A stretch of 64,000 nt of DNA from Boseongicola aestuarii (GCF_900184815.1 NZ_FXXQ01000001.1:1-64000), one strand, 5' to 3'. Shown: positions 16,762 to 26,707, counted from the stretch's first letter. Notes: generated by a model not told the origin, from the sequence alone. Numbers and translations are program-made.

Positions 16762-18761
16762 GGTTGGACCGTCATCAGGTTTCGGGCGGTGTCGATGATT
16801 TTGGCTGTCTGTGGAATGGCCGCCTGTTCAAGGTGTTGAGGGTAGGGGATCGGAACTTCCTCGCTGCAGACGCGAGCGAGGGGGGCATCAAGTTCGAAGA
16901 AGGCCTCTTCCGCAAGTCGCATTCCGATTTCAGCCGCGATGCTGCCGGTTTTCCAGCCTTCATCAACGATAAGGGCGCGGTGGGTCTTGGCGATAGAGGC
17001 GATAATCGTGTCCATGTCGAGCGGGCGTAGCGTGCGCAGATCGATGACTTCGGTTGAGATACCCTCGTTCGAAAGCACTTCGGCGGCGTCGAGTGTCTTG
17101 AAAAGCGAACCGCCGTAGGTGATCAGGGTGATGTCGGTACCCGTCCGGCGCACAGCGGCCTTGTCAATGTCCACCGGACCGGCGTTTTCAGCTAGATCGC
17201 CTTCCCGGTTGTAGAGCATGACGTTCTCGAAGATCAGCACCGGGTCGGGATCTTCTAGAGCTGTCCAGAGCATCCCGCGGGCGTCTTCCATCGTGGCGGG
17301 CGTTAGGACGCGCAGGCCGGGGATGTGGGCATACCAACCTTCGAGGCTGTGCGAGTGTTGTGCCGCCAGTTGTTTTCCCGCGCCGGTGGCCATGCGGATG
17401 ACCACGGGCACGCCGAACTGGTTGTTAGACATATGCCTAAGCGTAGCGGCGGTGTTAAGGATTTGATCGAGCGCAAGGAGCGAGAAGTTGACGGTCATCA
17501 ATTCGACGATCGGGCGCATTCCCGCGATGGCAGCTCCGATCCCGGCACCGGTGAAGCCGGATTCCGAAAGTGGTGTGTCGCGGATGCGGTCGGCTCCGAA
17601 CTGATCGAGCAGCCCTTTGCTGACTGCGTAGCAACCGCCGTAGTGCCCCACGTCTTCACCCATCAGGAACACACGGTCATCGCGGGTGAGAGCGTCCACT
17701 ATCCCGGCCTTGATGGCTTCGCGATAGGTTGTGTTCGTCGATGCACCGGGGGTAACCGGTGACGGCGCGGGGGGACGGATGCCGGACATGACGTGATTGG
17801 TCAGGTTTTCAAGCGGCTCGTCGGTTCCGGCTTCTGCGAAAGCGACGGCTTCGGCGATTTCGGCGTCGACCTCTGCGATGATCTCGGAGACTTCTTTGGC
17901 GTGCAGAAGGCCGGTTTTTTCAAGCCATGTCTGGAACCGGACAATCGGACCCTTCCTGCGCCATTCCGCGATCTCGTCCTTCGAACGGTAGAGCTGTGCA
18001 TCGAACATCGAGTGTGCGCGGAAGCGGTAGGTCTTGCATTCGAGGAAACAAGGTTCGCCCGTGTCCCGGATGTGTTTCAAGGCGCGTCGCGCGGCAGCTT
18101 CGACCGCGACGATGTCCATTCCATCGACTGTCTCGGCGTTTAGCCCGTAGCTGGCCGCCTTAATGCTGATATCCGTTTCGGATTCAGTCAGGTTAAGGGC
18201 GCTCCCCATCGCGTAGCCGTTGTTTTCGCAGACAAACAACACCGGTAGTTTCCAAAGAGTGGCGAGGTTAAGGCTTTCGTGAAACTCACCTTCGGCAACG
18301 GCGCCCTCACCGAAAAAGCACGCGGTAACAGCCTTGGTCTGTTCGAGATGGTCTGCAAGCCCTAGTCCGACGGCCATGGGCAGGCCACCGCCGACAATGG
18401 CGTTGCCGCCATAGAAGTTCTGGTCGCGGCTGAAGAGGTGCATGGAACCGCCGCGTCCACCTGCGCAGCCTTCGCTCTTGCCATACATTTCGGCCAGTAC
18501 GGCGCCCATTGGCACGCCGCGGGCAAGCGCGTGGCCGTGTTCGCGATAGGTGGCGACGACGCGGTCTTTGTTATCGAGAAGCGGAATGATCCCGGAGGCG
18601 ATGGCTTCTTCTCCGTCGTAGAGGTGCAGGAAGCCACGAATTTTCTGCTGTGTGTAAAGCTCGGCGCATTTATCCTCGAAGTGGCGAATGCGGATCATGG
18701 ACTTGAGCAGATCGCGGACATGGGCATGGTCGAGGTGGGGTTTGAGGTCTGTCATCGTCAT
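16758..18761 (-). CDS. thiamine-dependent 2-oxoacid dehydrogenase E1, fused alpha-beta subunits
   Basis: 667 residues joining both E1 subunits. The alpha part (about 1-325) has [21 protein letters not shown] and the thiamine diphosphate motif [17 protein letters not shown]...ENN. The beta part (about 345-667) has the [25 protein letters not shown] and [17 protein letters not shown] motifs. It is most like pyruvate or acetoin dehydrogenase E1 (histidines in YREHGH and QHSHS); the exact oxoacid cannot be fixed. The fused layout differs from the usual separate PdhA and PdhB. The start overlaps the acs stop by ATGA. An FNR-like box precedes the operon. Confidence 0.9.
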   Translation of the reverse strand: MTMTDLKPHLDHAHVRDLLKSMIRIRHFEDKCAELYTQQKIRGFLHLYDGEEAIASGIIPLLDNKDRVVATYREHGHALARGVPMGAVLAEMYGKSEGCAGGRGGSMHLFSRDQNFYGGNAIVGGGLPMAVGLGLADHLEQTKAVTACFFGEGAVAEGEFHESLNLATLWKLPVLFVCENNGYAMGSALNLTESETDISIKAASYGLNAETVDGMDIVAVEAAARRALKHIRDTGEPCFLECKTYRFRAHSMFDAQLYRSKDEIAEWRRKGPIVRFQTWLEKTGLLHAKEVSEIIAEVDAEIAEAVAFAEAGTDEPLENLTNHVMSGIRPPAPSPVTPGASTNTTYREAIKAGIVDALTRDDRVFLMGEDVGHYGGCYAVSKGLLDQFGADRIRDTPLSESGFTGAGIGAAIAGMRPIVELMTVNFSLLALDQILNTAATLRHMSNNQFGVPVVIRMATGAGKQLAAQHSHSLEGWYAHIPGLRVLTPATMEDARGMLWTALEDPDPVLIFENVMLYNREGDLAENAGPVDIDKAAVRRTGTDITLITYGGSLFKTLDAAEVLSNEGISTEVIDLRTLRPLDMDTIIASIAKTHRALIVDEGWKTGSIAAEIGMRLAEEAFFELDAPLARVCSEEVPIPYPQHLEQAAIPQTAKIIDTARNLMTVQP

Positions 18762-20503
18762 TTCTCATCGCTTTCCAGTGTTGAGATGTCGCCTTCGGGC
18801 AGTCCCAGTTCGCGGGCTTTCAACAGCCGGCGCATGATCTTGCCGCTGCGGGTTTTGGGTAGGTTTTCGCGGAAGGCGATTTCCTTTGGGGCGACGGCAG
18901 GGCCGAGGCGTTTGCGGGCGTGGCCCATCAGGTCAAGCATCAGTTCGTCGGACGGTGTGTGGCCGGGCTTCAGTGCGACATAAGCCTTGACCATTTCGCC
19001 CGCAGTTTCGTCGGGTACGCCGATCACACCGACTTCAGCGACGGCATCGTGTTCCATCAGTGCGCTTTCCACCTCGAAGGGTCCGATGAGGTGGCCGGCA
19101 CTTTTGATCAGGTCATTGCCGCGCCCGACGAACCAGAAATATCCGTCGCTGTCGCGCATCGCGAGATCCCCGCTGAGATACCAGCCATTGCTGAAGCATT
19201 TGTCGTAGCGCGCCTGTTCATGCAGATAGCCGCGCATCATCGAGGGCCACCCCGGCCTGAGGGCAAGTTCGCCCATGGCCAGCGGTTCAGTCAGTTCCTT
19301 CGCGCCATCTTCCGTGACCTCGACGATGCCTGCCTCGATACCCGGCATGGGTTTGCCCATCGAGCCGGGTTTGACGTCCATCGAGGCGTAGTTGGCGATC
19401 ATGATGCCGCCGGTTTCTGTCTGCCACCAGTTGTCGTGGAAGGGTATTCCGAAGGTCTCCTGTCCCCAGACGACTGCTTCGGGGTTCAGAGGCTCGCCGA
19501 CGCTGGCCATGAAGCGCAGCGCCTTGAAGGTACGAACCTGGGTAGCTTCCTTGCCAGCCTTCATGAGCATTCGAATGGCCGTAGGGGCGGTGTACCAAAC
19601 GTTGACAGCTTCTTTTTCGAGAATGTCATACCATCGATTGGTGTCGAACTCGGCTTCGTCGATGATCATTGTGACGCGGTTCGTTAGCGGAGCGATGATC
19701 CCGTAAGAGGTTCCGGTGACCCATCCGGGATCGGCGGTGCACCAATAGATATCGCCGGGCCGAAGGTCGAGGGCGAGGCGGCCGGTTGTGTGGTGGGCGA
19801 CCACGGCTTCGTGCACATGGACGACGCCTTTGGGTTTGCCGGTGGTCCCTGAGGTGAAGTGCAAAAGCGCGGTGTCTTCGGGGTCCATCGGTTCAATGTC
19901 GAAAGCGTCGGAAGCCTTCTGCATCAGGGGGGCGAGAGCCGTTGTGTCCATTTCTTCAGCGTCGATCAGAATGACCTCGCGCAGGTCGGGGAGGTGGTCA
20001 CGCAGGTTTTTCAGTTTGCGTTTGTAGAGCCGCGACGACGTAATTATCGCGTTTGCTCCGCCGATCTCCATGCGAGACTGGATCGGTTCCGGGCCGAAAG
20101 CTGAAAAGAGCGGGCAAAACACGGCTCCGGCTTTCAGTGTCCCGAGCGCGGCGATGTAAAGCTCGGGGACGCGTCCGAGCAGCGAATAGACCTTGTCACC
20201 TTTTTTGATACCGCGACTGCGCAGGATATTTGCGAAACGGTTAGTTCGATCCTGAAGATCCTTAAAGGTGAAATCGGTGCGCTCGCCCGATTTGGCGATC
20301 CAGCGCAGCGCGATCTGTGCGCCGTGACCTGCAGCGACGTGGCGGTCGACGGCCTCAAATGCGATGTTCAGTTTTCCGCCTGGCAAGCCATCAATCAGTT
20401 TGTGCGCATCCGCCCAGGCAAAAGTTTCATGCACTTTGCGGTAGTCCGGCATGTTGGCGGTTTGACCCGCGCTTCGGGGTTTCTTTATGACCTCGTATTC
20501 CAT
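18758..20503 (-). CDS. acsA: AMP-forming acyl/acetyl-CoA synthetase (short AcsA type)
   Basis: 581 residues with the adenylate-forming core motif [19 protein letters not shown] (about 212-230), the ATP-binding WWQTETGG (about 357-364), the hinge [27 protein letters not shown] and the catalytic lysine motif [11 protein letters not shown] near the C-terminus. The length fits the roughly 570-residue AcsA class rather than 650-residue Acs. It activates acetate or another short acid to its CoA ester. GGGAGAGAG lies before the ATG at 20503. It is first in the acs-E1-E2-ACP operon, with an FNR-like box about 72 bp upstream. Confidence 0.88.
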   Translation of the reverse strand: MEYEVIKKPRSAGQTANMPDYRKVHETFAWADAHKLIDGLPGGKLNIAFEAVDRHVAAGHGAQIALRWIAKSGERTDFTFKDLQDRTNRFANILRSRGIKKGDKVYSLLGRVPELYIAALGTLKAGAVFCPLFSAFGPEPIQSRMEIGGANAIITSSRLYKRKLKNLRDHLPDLREVILIDAEEMDTTALAPLMQKASDAFDIEPMDPEDTALLHFTSGTTGKPKGVVHVHEAVVAHHTTGRLALDLRPGDIYWCTADPGWVTGTSYGIIAPLTNRVTMIIDEAEFDTNRWYDILEKEAVNVWYTAPTAIRMLMKAGKEATQVRTFKALRFMASVGEPLNPEAVVWGQETFGIPFHDNWWQTETGGIMIANYASMDVKPGSMGKPMPGIEAGIVEVTEDGAKELTEPLAMGELALRPGWPSMMRGYLHEQARYDKCFSNGWYLSGDLAMRDSDGYFWFVGRGNDLIKSAGHLIGPFEVESALMEHDAVAEVGVIGVPDETAGEMVKAYVALKPGHTPSDELMLDLMGHARKRLGPAVAPKEIAFRENLPKTRSGKIMRRLLKARELGLPEGDISTLESDEK

Positions 20504-20568
20504 CGACCGCTCTCTCCCTTGGTTCCAGCGATTTGGCGGTGAGAGTAGGGGCGGGATCGAAGGTCGAA

Positions 20569-20582
20569 ATGACGAATATCAA
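20569..20582. promoter_or_regulatory. FNR/FixK-like box before acs operon
   Basis: On the minus strand it reads TTGAT-ATTC-GTCAT, 8 of 10 matches to TTGAT-N4-ATCAA. Its centre is about 72 bp before the acsA start codon, the spacing shared by most such boxes in this window. Confidence 0.55.
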
Positions 20583-20616
20583 TTCGGCCTTTAGTTCGGG
20601 TCGCGCCCTTGTCGGT

Positions 20617-21465
20617 CTAGTGCGTCATGAACACGGCGGTCTCGGTCTGATGCAGCATTGAGCGTGTCGTGCCGCCAAGCACCAGTTGTCTGAGGCGGGA
20701 TCGCCCGAATGCACCCATGACAACCAAATCTGCGCCGATTTCCTGAGCGCGGCGTTCGATACTGGCGGCAATGTCGGCGCCACCGCTGGCGTATTGGTTG
20801 ACCGTGACCTGGCAGCCGTGGTGGCTGAGCCATTTAGCCACGTCAGTGCCGGGATCTTCACCGTTGTTTGCCTCGTTTGCTTCTGCGTCGAATGTGCAGA
20901 CGAAGACGTCTTCGGCCGCTTTCAGGATCGGCAAGGCGGCGTGAACGGCGCGGGAGGCCGGAAGCTCGGTATCCCAGGCGACGAAGACGCGCCCCGGCGT
21001 GGGAATGCGCGATGAATTGATCACCAGAGGTGTTGGGGAATTGAAGAGCACACCGTAGCAGGCGGAGTGGAAGATATCGGCGTCGCCCGACCGCATGCTG
21101 TCGGCCACAAACACCAGATCGCAGACCAAAGCGCGGCGGGCGACGGCGGCGCGCACATCAATGGGATTGCATTGGACAACCTGTACATCCCCGGAGGTAC
21201 CTTCCGCCTGAAGGATCGCTTCGAGCGCATCGGCGCGTTCTTTCATCCGCTCGCGGGAGGTGTTCAGTTCATCAATCCATTCCGCCGAGACCTCTGGCGT
21301 AGAGTAGGGGAGCGCGCCGAATGCGCTGACAGGATAGGCCGGGGGAAAGCACAGCATCAGGCAGATCAGTCTTGCGTTCTTTGCTGCCGCCATTTCAGCA
21401 AAGGCGCGCACCTCTTCGTCCGCTGTTGCTTCAATTGTCAGTAAGAGCAGAGTTTGGTTTTCCAT
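20617..21465 (-). CDS. universal stress protein, tandem UspA domains
   Basis: 282 residues with two Usp-like halves. The C-terminal half ends with VVMGAFGRSRLRQLVLGGTTRSMLHQTETAVFMTH, holding the G-2x-G-9x-G(S/T) type nucleotide-binding motif. The ATG at 21465 has AAAGGAAACCC upstream. It is divergent from cbpA with an FNR-like box between. Usp proteins of this form are commonly induced by oxygen limitation or growth arrest; the molecular role is undefined. A paralogue lies at 39.5-40.3 kb. Confidence 0.88.
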   Translation of the reverse strand: MENQTLLLLTIEATADEEVRAFAEMAAAKNARLICLMLCFPPAYPVSAFGALPYSTPEVSAEWIDELNTSRERMKERADALEAILQAEGTSGDVQVVQCNPIDVRAAVARRALVCDLVFVADSMRSGDADIFHSACYGVLFNSPTPLVINSSRIPTPGRVFVAWDTELPASRAVHAALPILKAAEDVFVCTFDAEANEANNGEDPGTDVAKWLSHHGCQVTVNQYASGGADIAASIERRAQEIGADLVVMGAFGRSRLRQLVLGGTTRSMLHQTETAVFMTH

Positions 21466-21546
21466 TGGGTTTCCTTTGCAGTGGTGGTGCGGGCTGTTTT
21501 TGGCAGCGAGCTGAGATCACTTTGCGCATTCTAAACATGATTGGTC

Positions 21547-21560
21547 ATGACATACGTCAA
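21547..21560. promoter_or_regulatory. FNR/FixK-like box, usp/cbpA divergent promoter
   Basis: ATGAC-ATAC-GTCAA, an inverted repeat of FNR geometry, lies about 62 bp before the cbpA start and 88 bp before usp. It is nearly identical to the box before DUF302-hemA at 34894. Confidence 0.6.
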
Positions 21561-21615
21561 ATCCGTCGTTCGTGTTTTTGCGATATTGGCCGCAACCAAC
21601 GGAGCAACCACGCAA

Positions 21616-22542
21616 ATGGAATTCAAGGATTACTACGCGATTCTTGAGGTTTCACCCGAAGCCACAGACGAAGAGATCAAACGGGCCTATCGCAAGCTGG
21701 CGCGCAAAAACCACCCGGACCTGAACCCTGGTCCGGAGGCGGAAGAGACGTTCAAGAACATAAGCGAGGCCTATGAGGTCTTGAAAAGTGCGGAGTCGCG
21801 GGCCGAGTATGACGCAATGCGCAGAGGTGGTGGGCGGAAACCGGGTGGCGGGCGCGATTGGCAGGGTGGCTTTTCGTTCAGTGGCGAAGACCCAGAGGCC
21901 GCGGCACGGTTTAGCGATTTCTTTCATTCGACCTTCGGGCGCGGTGATCCTTTCGGGCGCGGCGGACCAATTCCGAGTGATATTCACGCGCGGATCGTCC
22001 TGAACATTGAGGACAGTTTTCGCAGCCCGACCCGGCTGCTGACGGTCCCGATCCAGAAGATCGGTGTCGACGGACGAATCACGATTGAACAGCGCGAGAT
22101 GTCGGTGCGTATTCCAAAGGGAATTACCGAAGGCCAGACCATTCGCTTGTCCGGCAAAGGTGTCGGAGGTGGACCGGGGGAGCCGACGGGGGACGTCTAT
22201 CTTGAGGTGAGTTTTGCGCCTCATCCGATCTATCGCGTCGAGGGCAAGGATATCTATATGGACCTGCCAGTTTCACCTTGGGAGGCGGCGTTGGGGGGCA
22301 AGGTCGTCTTGCCGACACCCGGAGGCAAGGTTGATCTGACAATTCCGAAGAACGCCCGTGCGGGGCAGACGTTGAGGTTGAAGGGCAAGGGGCTGCCGGG
22401 TCAGCCTGCGGGCAATCTTTTGGCGTCTCTGGTGATCGTGAACCCGGATGTTACCAATGATGAGGCGCGGCGGCTCTTTGAGCAGATGGCAAGTGAGATC
22501 TCATTTGACCCCCGCCGCAATCTAGCAAGGAGGGCTACATGA
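21616..22542 (+). CDS. cbpA: DnaJ-type co-chaperone CbpA
   Basis: 308 residues. The N-terminal J domain (about 3-68) has the HPD motif in [13 protein letters not shown] glycine-rich linker (about 75-120) leads to two C-terminal substrate-binding domains ([43 protein letters not shown]). There are no zinc-finger CxxCxGxG repeats, so it is the CbpA rather than the DnaJ class. It stimulates DnaK. The ATG at 21616 ([10 protein letters not shown]) starts the J domain; an earlier in-frame start at 21541 would add 25 non-conserved residues. It is coupled to cbpM by an ATGA overlap and shares a promoter region and FNR-like box with the usp gene. Confidence 0.92.
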   Translation: MEFKDYYAILEVSPEATDEEIKRAYRKLARKNHPDLNPGPEAEETFKNISEAYEVLKSAESRAEYDAMRRGGGRKPGGGRDWQGGFSFSGEDPEAAARFSDFFHSTFGRGDPFGRGGPIPSDIHARIVLNIEDSFRSPTRLLTVPIQKIGVDGRITIEQREMSVRIPKGITEGQTIRLSGKGVGGGPGEPTGDVYLEVSFAPHPIYRVEGKDIYMDLPVSPWEAALGGKVVLPTPGGKVDLTIPKNARAGQTLRLKGKGLPGQPAGNLLASLVIVNPDVTNDEARRLFEQMASEISFDPRRNLARRAT

Positions 22543-22838
22543 AGATAGCAAAGCAAGACGTGGAAATTGTTGATGTTATGACCCTTTCGGAGCTTGGTCG
22601 ATTCTGTCGGACGGATGAGGATTGGGTGGTTGAGCTTGTGCAGCACGGCGTGCTTGAACCACAGGCGCGCACTGGTCAGGAGTGGACGTTTCACAGCGTA
22701 CAGATCGCGCGGGCAAAAAAAGCGCGGCGGCTCAATCGCGATCTTGGGATCAATCCTGCCGGAGTCGCGGTGATCCTTGACTTGTTGGACGAGCGCGATG
22801 CGCTGCGGCGCAGGTTGGCCTGGTTTGACGAGCGTTAG
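22539..22838 (+). CDS. cbpM: chaperone modulator CbpM-like (MerR-type fold)
   Basis: 99 residues. The order ([28 protein letters not shown]...[28 protein letters not shown]) is the MerR-like helical fold of CbpM, which binds the J domain of CbpA and inhibits it. AAGGAGGGC lies before the ATG, which overlaps the cbpA stop. The C-terminus ([15 protein letters not shown]) is a short amphipathic helix. It is convergent with soxT. Confidence 0.85.
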   Translation: MKIAKQDVEIVDVMTLSELGRFCRTDEDWVVELVQHGVLEPQARTGQEWTFHSVQIARAKKARRLNRDLGINPAGVAVILDLLDERDALRRRLAWFDER

Positions 22839-22858
22839 GGGGCCGGTCTGTCGCACCG

Positions 22859-23914
22859 TTATTCTGCGGGCAGGTGCCCAACGATAAGCTGTCGCAGTCC
22901 AAGGGCTGCGCCTGCAAAGATCGCAGCGGATGCAATCGGGGCACTGTAGGCCAGCATGGAAAAGGCGGAAATGCCCTGGCCGATGCTGCATCCGACAGCG
23001 AGGATCGTGCCGGCTCCCATCATGGCCGCGCCTGCGATCTGTCGGCCAAGTTCGCGGGGGTCATCGCAGGCTTCCCAGCGGAAATGCCCTTTGGAATAGG
23101 AGCCAAGCGTGGCGCCGATGATCACACCGAGGACCGATCCGACGCTGAAGGATACGGAATTGCCGGAAGCGGTCATGGCGTAGTAGATCGTGTCACCAAT
23201 GGGGGCGGCGAAGGTGTGGGTTTCGATGGGTTCCGTCGCAAAACCGTTTTGAGAAATCCAATAGGTTCCAACCCAACCCGAGATGACCGCGAGGCCCACG
23301 ACGCTTCCCCAGAAGATATAGGAATAGGAGTGACGCATTTCGTGGCTTGAAAGGCCGATGACGAAGAGTATCGCACCGATGACGATGCCTGTGACGGACG
23401 CGGAAACCCCAAATACATTTTGGAACAGGTGCGAGAAGCCTTGCAGATTGGCCGCGCCTTCTTCCACAGGAAACAGCCAGACGCGCGCATGGGCGAGGGG
23501 GCCAGACATCACGATGTAAGCTGAAAGACCCATGACGACCACGATGATCAGCGAGCGCAGATCCCCGCCTCCGAGGCGGGCAAGCGCGCCATAGCCACAG
23601 TTTCCGCTAAGCGCCATTCCGTATCCGAAAAGCAACCCTCCGATGACCGTCGCAAACGGGTTCCAGACGCGATCGAGATAGGTACTTTCGGCTGCATCCA
23701 TGTGACCCGTGGACAGTGCTATATGGGTTCCCATGATCGCGACGCCCAGTGCAATCGCCCACATGCGCAGGCGCCGATCATCTGATGAATACAAAAGGTC
23801 CTCGATGGCACCAAGCGTGCAGAACCTGCCAATGCGCGCCGCAAGACCGAGCGCAAGTCCTCCAATCAATCCAAGCAACGCAGCGGCTTGTGCCTCTGTC
23901 ACTAGTTCCAACAT
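22859..23914 (-). CDS. soxT: SoxT, YeeE/YedE-family sulfur-compound permease
   Basis: About 351 residues with around 9-10 membrane helices. Conserved cysteines occur in the family contexts GRFCTLGAIED (about 31), SGNCGYGALARLGGGDLRS (about 101) and AVGCSIGQGISAFS (about 318), like the thiosulfate transporter TsuA. GGGAGGGCC precedes the ATG at 23914; an in-frame start at 23971 is less likely. It is last in a soxS-soxR-soxT leftward operon, the usual position of SoxT. It probably imports thiosulfate or another sulfane-sulfur compound and may contribute to induction. A decayed relative lies at 36.7 kb. Confidence 0.87.
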   Translation of the reverse strand: MLELVTEAQAAALLGLIGGLALGLAARIGRFCTLGAIEDLLYSSDDRRLRMWAIALGVAIMGTHIALSTGHMDAAESTYLDRVWNPFATVIGGLLFGYGMALSGNCGYGALARLGGGDLRSLIIVVVMGLSAYIVMSGPLAHARVWLFPVEEGAANLQGFSHLFQNVFGVSASVTGIVIGAILFVIGLSSHEMRHSYSYIFWGSVVGLAVISGWVGTYWISQNGFATEPIETHTFAAPIGDTIYYAMTASGNSVSFSVGSVLGVIIGATLGSYSKGHFRWEACDDPRELGRQIAGAAMMGAGTILAVGCSIGQGISAFSMLAYSAPIASAAIFAGAALGLRQLIVGHLPAE

Positions 23915-23949
23915 GTGGCCCTCCCTGGCGCAGCAGGCTTCTTTGGACT

Positions 23950-24333
23950 TTACTGCGCGTCCGACCTGCAAAACAGGTCATAGACGACTTCCATGATTTG
24001 CTTTGGACGATCGTCTGTCAATCTGTAGAAGATGATCTTGCCTTCCCGCCGTGGTGTCACCAGTCCTTCGAGGCGCAGACGGGACAACTGCTGCGAGACG
24101 GCAGCCTGTCGGGCGGAGAGCAAATCCTCCAGCTCGGTTACGGATTTTTCACCGGATGCGAGGTGGCACAGGATCATCAGCCGCCCCTCGTGACTGATCG
24201 CCTTGAGGAAGTTGGACGCGTTCATCGCATTCTTTGCCATGCGGTCCATGTCTTCAGGGCGCGTGTTCTCGTCAAACACCGGCAGTTTGGAGTGGCCCGT
24301 TTCGGACTGGTTATCTAGGCTCATTCGCGTCAC
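23950..24333 (-). CDS. soxR: SoxR, ArsR-family repressor of sox genes
   Basis: 127 residues. The winged-helix core (about 38-120) contains ISHEGRLMILCHLASGEKSVTELEDLLSA and the recognition helix AAVSQQLSRLRLEG. Cys56 and Cys122 are 66 residues apart, as in SqrR and BigR. SoxR represses sox genes and is known from related bacteria to bind the soxS-soxV and soxW-soxX gaps; both gaps here carry ATTC-N8-GAAT-like palindromes. GTG 24333 overlaps the soxS stop (GTGA) with AAAGGAG four bases upstream; ATG 24324 is an alternative start. The N-terminal extension of about 35 residues is longer than in BigR. Confidence 0.9.
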   Translation of the reverse strand: MTRMSLDNQSETGHSKLPVFDENTRPEDMDRMAKNAMNASNFLKAISHEGRLMILCHLASGEKSVTELEDLLSARQAAVSQQLSRLRLEGLVTPRREGKIIFYRLTDDRPKQIMEVVYDLFCRSDAQ

Positions 24334-24704
24334 CCCGCTCCTTTGATCGAAGGATCGGAGCGTTCAAGCATCATTCCCAGCAACCCCCAGAAGAAATCTT
24401 CGCCCGGATATCCTTCAATGCGGCCGGATTCTATGCCATCGCGCACGAGAATGAAAGTCGGGCTGAAGCGGACCTTGGAGACTAGCGAGATGCCGTCGGG
24501 CGGGGCGCCGTGCATGTCAAAGCGCACCAGCGGTGCGGCGCGGCCTTCTGGGGTTTTGGGGTAGATTTCAGAGATCTCCGCATTCCAGCGCGCGCACCAC
24601 ATGCAGCCGTCTTCTTCGGCCATCAACAGCAGGGTTTCGGCCGAAAGCTGTATCGGGAGCCACGTCAAAACCAAAATAAGAAGGGTGCGGAGCATGGATT
24701 TCAT
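24330..24704 (-). CDS. soxS: SoxS, periplasmic thioredoxin-like protein
   Basis: 124 residues. A signal peptide (about 1-22, LRTLLILVLTWLPIQLSA) is followed by a thioredoxin-like domain with the active site DGCMWCARW (about 32-40) and the cis-proline in SPTFILVRDG. SoxS reactivates SoxYZ in Paracoccus by reducing blocked forms. It is divergent from soxV with a 75-base promoter region and overlaps soxR. Confidence 0.88.
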   Translation of the reverse strand: MKSMLRTLLILVLTWLPIQLSAETLLLMAEEDGCMWCARWNAEISEIYPKTPEGRAAPLVRFDMHGAPPDGISLVSKVRFSPTFILVRDGIESGRIEGYPGEDFFWGLLGMMLERSDPSIKGAG

Positions 24705-24714
24705 ATCGCTTCGT

Positions 24715-24754
24715 TTGACGCGGCATTTGTTCGATCATAATCTAATATTTGAAT
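24715..24754. promoter_or_regulatory. soxV promoter with SqrR-like operator
   Basis: A -35 element TTGACG (24715-24720) and a -10 TAATCT (24738-24743) are 17 bases apart. AATC-N8-GAAT (24739-24754) overlaps the -10 and the likely start of transcription. It differs by one base from the ATTC-N8-GAAT palindromes before soxX, soxB and soxG. A bound SoxR would block polymerase. Confidence 0.65.
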
Positions 24755-24779
24755 TCTTCAATCTTTATGGCAGAATTGC

Positions 24780-25520
24780 ATGTTCGATATCACTATTCTG
24801 GGCGCACTTCTGGCAGGTTTGCTGTCATTTCTATCGCCCTGCATTCTGCCAATTGTGCCATTTTATCTGTCATATCTCGCAGGCGTCGGGATGAATCAGA
24901 TTTCCGCCGAGGCGCGCGTCACGCCCGAAGTGCGTCGACGCGCATTGATCGGGTCGGTGCTTTTTGCGCTGGGGGTCATCACAGTCTTTATCGGACTTGG
25001 AGCGACGGCGACGGCTTTCGGGCAGCTTGTCCGGGAGTACTTCGATGTTCTGCGATATCTTGCGGCGGCGCTGATCATCGCCATGGGGTTGCATTTTCTC
25101 GGAGTGGTCCGGATCGGGTTTCTCTATCGCCAATTGCGAGCGGATGTAGGTGAAACATCGAACCTCGGGTATGTGGGGTCATATGTCATCGGTCTGGCGT
25201 TTGCCTTTGGCTGGACGCCATGTGTCGGGCCGGTTCTGGCGGCGATCCTGTTTACTGCGGCGGGTCAGGAAACGGCGTGGCAGGGCGCAATGTTGTTGTT
25301 TTTCTATGGCTTAGGCATGACGCTGCCGTTCATTGTAGCGGCGCTCTTCATCGGGCCGTTCATGTCATGGATGGCGCGTTTTCGAAAACACCTGGGACTG
25401 GTGGAAAAGCTCATGGGGGCGTTTCTCGTGCTTTTCGGAATTCTTATCGCAACTGAAACCATCAATATAATCGCTCAATGGATGCTTGATACCTTTCCGG
25501 TTTTCAGCGCCGTCGGGTGA
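24780..25520 (+). CDS. soxV: SoxV, CcdA/DsbD-type thiol electron transporter
   Basis: 246 residues with six membrane helices. The paired redox cysteines of CcdA proteins are present in SPCILPIVPFYLSYLAG (about 19-35) and GWTPCVGPVLAAI (about 145-157). SoxV carries reductant from cytoplasmic thioredoxin across the membrane to SoxW and so keeps SoxYZ active. The ATG at 24780 begins directly at the first helix; the ribosome binding site is weak. It is the first gene of soxVW, driven from the promoter described at 24715. Confidence 0.92.
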   Translation: MFDITILGALLAGLLSFLSPCILPIVPFYLSYLAGVGMNQISAEARVTPEVRRRALIGSVLFALGVITVFIGLGATATAFGQLVREYFDVLRYLAAALIIAMGLHFLGVVRIGFLYRQLRADVGETSNLGYVGSYVIGLAFAFGWTPCVGPVLAAILFTAAGQETAWQGAMLLFFYGLGMTLPFIVAALFIGPFMSWMARFRKHLGLVEKLMGAFLVLFGILIATETINIIAQWMLDTFPVFSAVG

Positions 25521-25535
25521 CGTCAGGAGGCTATC

Positions 25536-26114
25536 ATGAAGAAGATACTTGTGGCACTGTTTGCGCTTACGCTGGCGGGCAATGTCCAGGCCGCGGAGCT
25601 TGGAGACGACGGTCTTCATAAGACCGACTGGATGCGCGATACCTTCAAGGACCTGCAAGAGGACCTTGCCGACGCGAATGCCGAGAATAAGCGGTTGATG
25701 CTGATCTTTGAGCAACGAGGCTGCGTTTACTGCAAAAAGATGCATGCCGAGGTATTTCCGGATCCGGAGATCGCGAAGGTCATCTCCGACACCTACTTTG
25801 TGGTGCAACTAAACCTTCACGGCGATATCGAAGTAACCGACTTCGACGGAGAGACCTTGAGCGAAAAGCGGATGGCGCGAAAGTGGGGGATTCTCTTTAC
25901 GCCGACCATAATGTTCCTGCCCGAAGAAGTAGGCCCTGATCTGTCCGCTCCTCAAGCGGCGGTCGCCATGATGCCGGGCGCATTTTCGCGGGGTACGACG
26001 CTCGATTTGCTGACTTGGGTGGCAGAGAAAAGGTATCTCCTTGACGGAGATGAAGATTTCCAACGTTATCATGCCCGCCGGATCCTGGAGCGGGACAACG
26101 GGTCTACGGACTAA
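25536..26114 (+). CDS. soxW: SoxW, periplasmic thioredoxin
   Basis: 192 residues. Signal peptide MKKILVALFALTLAGNVQAA, then a thioredoxin-like domain with active site RGCVYCKKM (about 61-69) and the cis-proline loop LFTPTIMFLPEE (about 125-136). It receives electrons from SoxV. AGGAGG lies before the ATG, 15 bases after soxV. A C-terminal helical extension (about 160-192) is present. Confidence 0.9.
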   Translation: MKKILVALFALTLAGNVQAAELGDDGLHKTDWMRDTFKDLQEDLADANAENKRLMLIFEQRGCVYCKKMHAEVFPDPEIAKVISDTYFVVQLNLHGDIEVTDFDGETLSEKRMARKWGILFTPTIMFLPEEVGPDLSAPQAAVAMMPGAFSRGTTLDLLTWVAEKRYLLDGDEDFQRYHARRILERDNGSTD

Positions 26115-26125
26115 CAAATTAAATA

Positions 26126-26141
26126 ATTCAAAAAATTGAAT
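26126..26141. promoter_or_regulatory. SqrR/SoxR-type operator in the soxW-soxX gap
   Basis: ATTC-AAAAAATT-GAAT is perfect; with flanking bases the palindrome AATTCAA-AAAA-TTGAATT spans 18 bp. It lies 62-77 bp before the soxX start, in the soxW-soxX gap where SoxR binding is known in a related organism. It implies a second promoter for soxXYZA. Confidence 0.75.
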
Positions 26142-26202
26142 TTGTTGTTGCTTGAATCGGATTGTGTGCCTTAGTGTACGAAAAAGACCTAAGGGAGGGC
26201 CT

Positions 26203-26673
26203 ATGAAAAAACTACTTACAGTTGCGGCAACAGCCACTTTGGTTGCGCTTCCAATCAGTGCAGAAACAGTTGCACCGACGAATGTCGCTTTTAGTGACGG
26301 CGCGGTCAGCGGATCGCTTACCGGCGTTGCAGGAAACCCCGCTGAAGGCCGGGTCCTGATGAACAAGGGGTCCGGAAACTGCATTGCATGTCACGCAGTC
26401 AGTGACTTAAATGACCTGCCGTTTCACGGAGAGATCGGCCCGAACCTTGATGGTGTCGGCGACCGTTGGAGCGAAGCCGAGCTTCGGGGAATCATCGCGA
26501 ATGCGAAAGAAATGTTCCCTGAGACGATGATGCCGTCGTTTTATAGAACGACCGGCTACGTCCGGCCAGGAAATGCATTCACCGGCAAGGCCGCTCAGGG
26601 AGAGTTGGAGCCATTGCTGACGGCACAACAGGTTGAAGACGTCGTCGCATATTTGCTGACGCTCAAGGAATGA
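26203..26673 (+). CDS. soxX: SoxX, monohaem cytochrome c of the SoxAX complex
   Basis: 156 residues. Signal peptide about 1-20; one haem site GNCIACH (Cys60, Cys63, His64); likely distal ligand methionine in ETMMPSFYRT (about 109). The C-terminal helix DVVAYLLTLKE is typical of SoxX. SoxAX attaches thiosulfate oxidatively to SoxY. AAGGGAGGGC precedes ATG 26203, favouring it over an in-frame ATG at 26152. Confidence 0.95.
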   Translation: MKKLLTVAATATLVALPISAETVAPTNVAFSDGAVSGSLTGVAGNPAEGRVLMNKGSGNCIACHAVSDLNDLPFHGEIGPNLDGVGDRWSEAELRGIIANAKEMFPETMMPSFYRTTGYVRPGNAFTGKAAQGELEPLLTAQQVEDVVAYLLTLKE

Positions 26674-26707
26674 TCGGCCGAGGCCGGGAAGAGATGGAGA
26701 TCAGAAC

